Positions 4,517 to 5,753 of a stretch of DNA of 5,753 nt are shown here, one piece after another; position 1 is the first letter of the stretch; each line of letters opens with the position of its first letter. A program made the position numbers and the translations under genes. Where the stretch lies: assembly GCA_028289725.1 (NCBI GenBank), contig JANQOH010000207.1, positions 1-5,753 of the forward strand, written 5' to 3'. This DNA comes from Alphaproteobacteria bacterium. GTDB lineage: Bacteria > Pseudomonadota > Alphaproteobacteria > UBA7887. Below the pieces are notes generated by a model that had not been told where the DNA came from, did no database searches, and was given only the letters and a program-made list of their open reading frames with translations.

Positions 4517-5683
4517 GTGGCTGTCCCAATGCAGCAAGCGGCGCGCATCGGCGCCTACATCATCAAGCAAAAACTGATGGGCCGGAAACGGTATCCGCTG
4601 GTCCTCATGCTGGAACCCTTGTTCCGCTGCAACCTGGCGTGCGCCGGTTGCGGCAAGATCGATTACCCGGACGAAATTCTCAATCGGCGTCTGAGTGTTG
4701 ACGAATGCCTCAAGGCGGTCGACGAATGTGGCGCGCCGGTGGTCTCGATCCCCGGCGGCGAGCCCTTATTGCACAAGGAAATCGGTGAGGTTGTGGCCGG
4801 CATCGTGGCGCGCAAAAAGTATGTCTATTTGTGCACCAATGCCTTGCTTCTGAAAAAGAAGCTTGAGCTTTTTACGCCCAGCCAGTTCCTGACGTTCTCG
4901 GTTCATCTCGACGGCCTGCGTGAGGAACACGACAAGGCGGTTTGCCAAGACGGTGTGTTCGACCGCGCTGTCGATGCGATCAAGTACGCGCGGGACAAGG
5001 GCTTCCGCGTCAACATCAACTGCACTGTGTTCGACGGTCATGACGCCGAACGGCTGGCGGAGTTCTTCGACTTCGCGACCGATCTCGGCGTCGAGGGCGT
5101 CACGATTTCGCCCGGCTATGCGTATGAGCGGGCGGCGGACCAAGAGCATTTCCTCAGCCGCGAGCGCACAAAGAACCTGTTCCGCGACGTGCTGCGCATG
5201 GGCCGCGGTCGCAAGTGGAAGTTCAGCCAGTCCGGCATGTTTTTGGATTTTCTTGCCGGCAACCAGAGCTTCGAATGCACGCCGTGGGGCAATCCGACCC
5301 GCAACGTCTTCGGCTGGCAGCGGCCGTGCTATTTGCTTGGTGAAGGCTATGTCGGCAGCTTTGCCGAGTTGATGGAAGAGACCGATTGGGACAGCTACGG
5401 CACCGGCCGGTACGAAAAATGCGCCGACTGCATGGTGCATTGTGGCTATGAGCCGACCGCCGCCAATGAGTCCATGGCGCATCCACTGCGCGCCTTGTGG
5501 GTGCGGCTGCGCGGTGTGCGCACGGAGGGGCCGATGGCGCCTGAGATCGACCTATCGAAAGCGCGGCCGGCCGAGTATGTCTTCGACACGAATGTGTCGG
5601 ACTTCTTGTCAGCGGCGCACGCGGATTCCGGCGATGACGGGGCTGCCGGTCAACGCGCCGGTGCGCGTGAGGACGCGGCGTAA
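4517..5683 (+). CDS. hpnH: Adenosyl-hopane synthase HpnH, radical SAM
   Basis: HpnH uses S-adenosylmethionine to make a 5'-deoxyadenosyl radical and adds it to hopene (diploptene), giving adenosylhopane. This is the first step toward bacteriohopanepolyols. In this 388-residue protein the radical SAM motif CNLACAGC supplies the cluster ligands C38, C42 and C45. PGGEP at 79-83 is the SAM amino-binding GGE motif, and FSVHLDG (127-133) and ISPGYAYERA (197-206) are core-barrel strands. The C-terminal part (DUF3463-like) contains CTPWGNPTRNVFGWQRPC (254-271) and CADCMVHC (302-309), five extra cysteines that may hold a second cluster. The start is GTG at 4517, four bases after gagagg. It gives MAVPMQQAARIG, matching the usual family beginning MAIPLKQ, whereas the ATG at 4529 would be 16 bases from the site. 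The last about 25 residues are low-complexity and probably not conserved. It follows ispH, likely in one operon. Confidence 0.97.
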   Translation: MAVPMQQAARIGAYIIKQKLMGRKRYPLVLMLEPLFRCNLACAGCGKIDYPDEILNRRLSVDECLKAVDECGAPVVSIPGGEPLLHKEIGEVVAGIVARKKYVYLCTNALLLKKKLELFTPSQFLTFSVHLDGLREEHDKAVCQDGVFDRAVDAIKYARDKGFRVNINCTVFDGHDAERLAEFFDFATDLGVEGVTISPGYAYERAADQEHFLSRERTKNLFRDVLRMGRGRKWKFSQSGMFLDFLAGNQSFECTPWGNPTRNVFGWQRPCYLLGEGYVGSFAELMEETDWDSYGTGRYEKCADCMVHCGYEPTAANESMAHPLRALWVRLRGVRTEGPMAPEIDLSKARPAEYVFDTNVSDFLSAAHADSGDDGAAGQRAGAREDAA

Positions 5684-5752
5684 GGTCGCGTAGGCCGCGC
5701 GGCTGTCAAAGCCCAGGCGAAGCAGCGGTATCAGATCGGTCGGGCGCGTCAG
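5609..5752 (-). CDS. Possible C-terminal end of a convergent gene at the window edge
   Basis: On the - strand a frame runs open from the right edge for 47 codons and stops with TGA at 5611-5609. Its third codon positions are G or C in 41 of 47 codons, higher than the last 23 codons of hpnH in the overlap (16 of 23). The peptide reads like a real C-terminus, with SRAAYATLRRVLTRTGALTG and then SPVIAGIRVRR. It would overlap the 3' end of hpnH by 75 bases in opposite orientation. I do not recognise the family. Against it: open antisense frames are common in GC-rich DNA, 47 codons is short, and the hpnH frame also continues without a stop for 23 codons past its TAA. Confidence 0.4.
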   Translation of the reverse strand: MTRPTDLIPLLRLGFDSRAAYATLRRVLTRTGALTGSPVIAGIRVRR

Positions 5753-5753
5753 C

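Noticed and set aside
4766..5482. 238-residue - strand frame opposite hpnH
   Set aside because: HpnH is unmistakable here. Long antisense frames are expected opposite genes with GC-ending codons.

Overview
The window looks like a piece of an alphaproteobacterial chromosome. It is moderately GC-rich with GC-ending codons, carries a cold-shock protein with a long leader, and pairs ispH with the hopanoid gene hpnH. The taxon is inferred from gene content, not from a marker gene.

Layout from left to right: (1) the 3' end of an acyl-CoA synthetase gene on the + strand (2-343), with a candidate terminator behind it; (2) a structured leader and a complete single-domain cold-shock protein gene (542-745); (3) a gene-free stretch (746-956) holding several stem-loops, lying between convergent genes; (4) three genes on the - strand, read from right to left: an exported histidine-rich protein with an EF-hand-like loop (3350-2706), a cytoplasmic protein of unknown function (2668-1847) and a short-chain dehydrogenase (1760-957). 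Their gaps of 37 and 86 bases suggest one transcription unit; (5) a divergent promoter region (3351-3528) containing a perfect 12-base palindrome; (6) ispH (3529-4461) and hpnH (4517-5683) on the + strand, 55 bases apart and probably co-transcribed; (7) at the right edge, an open - strand frame (5752-5609) with coding-like codon use that overlaps the end of hpnH.

The clearest functional unit is ispH-hpnH. IspH makes the isoprenoid precursors IPP and DMAPP, from which squalene and then hopene are built. HpnH joins an adenosyl group to hopene, the first step to side-chain-extended hopanoids. Both are iron-sulfur enzymes. The least understood part is the - strand trio. Two of its three proteins match nothing I can name, and it shares its control region with ispH. 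I do not see a phage, transposon, CRISPR array, tRNA or rRNA.
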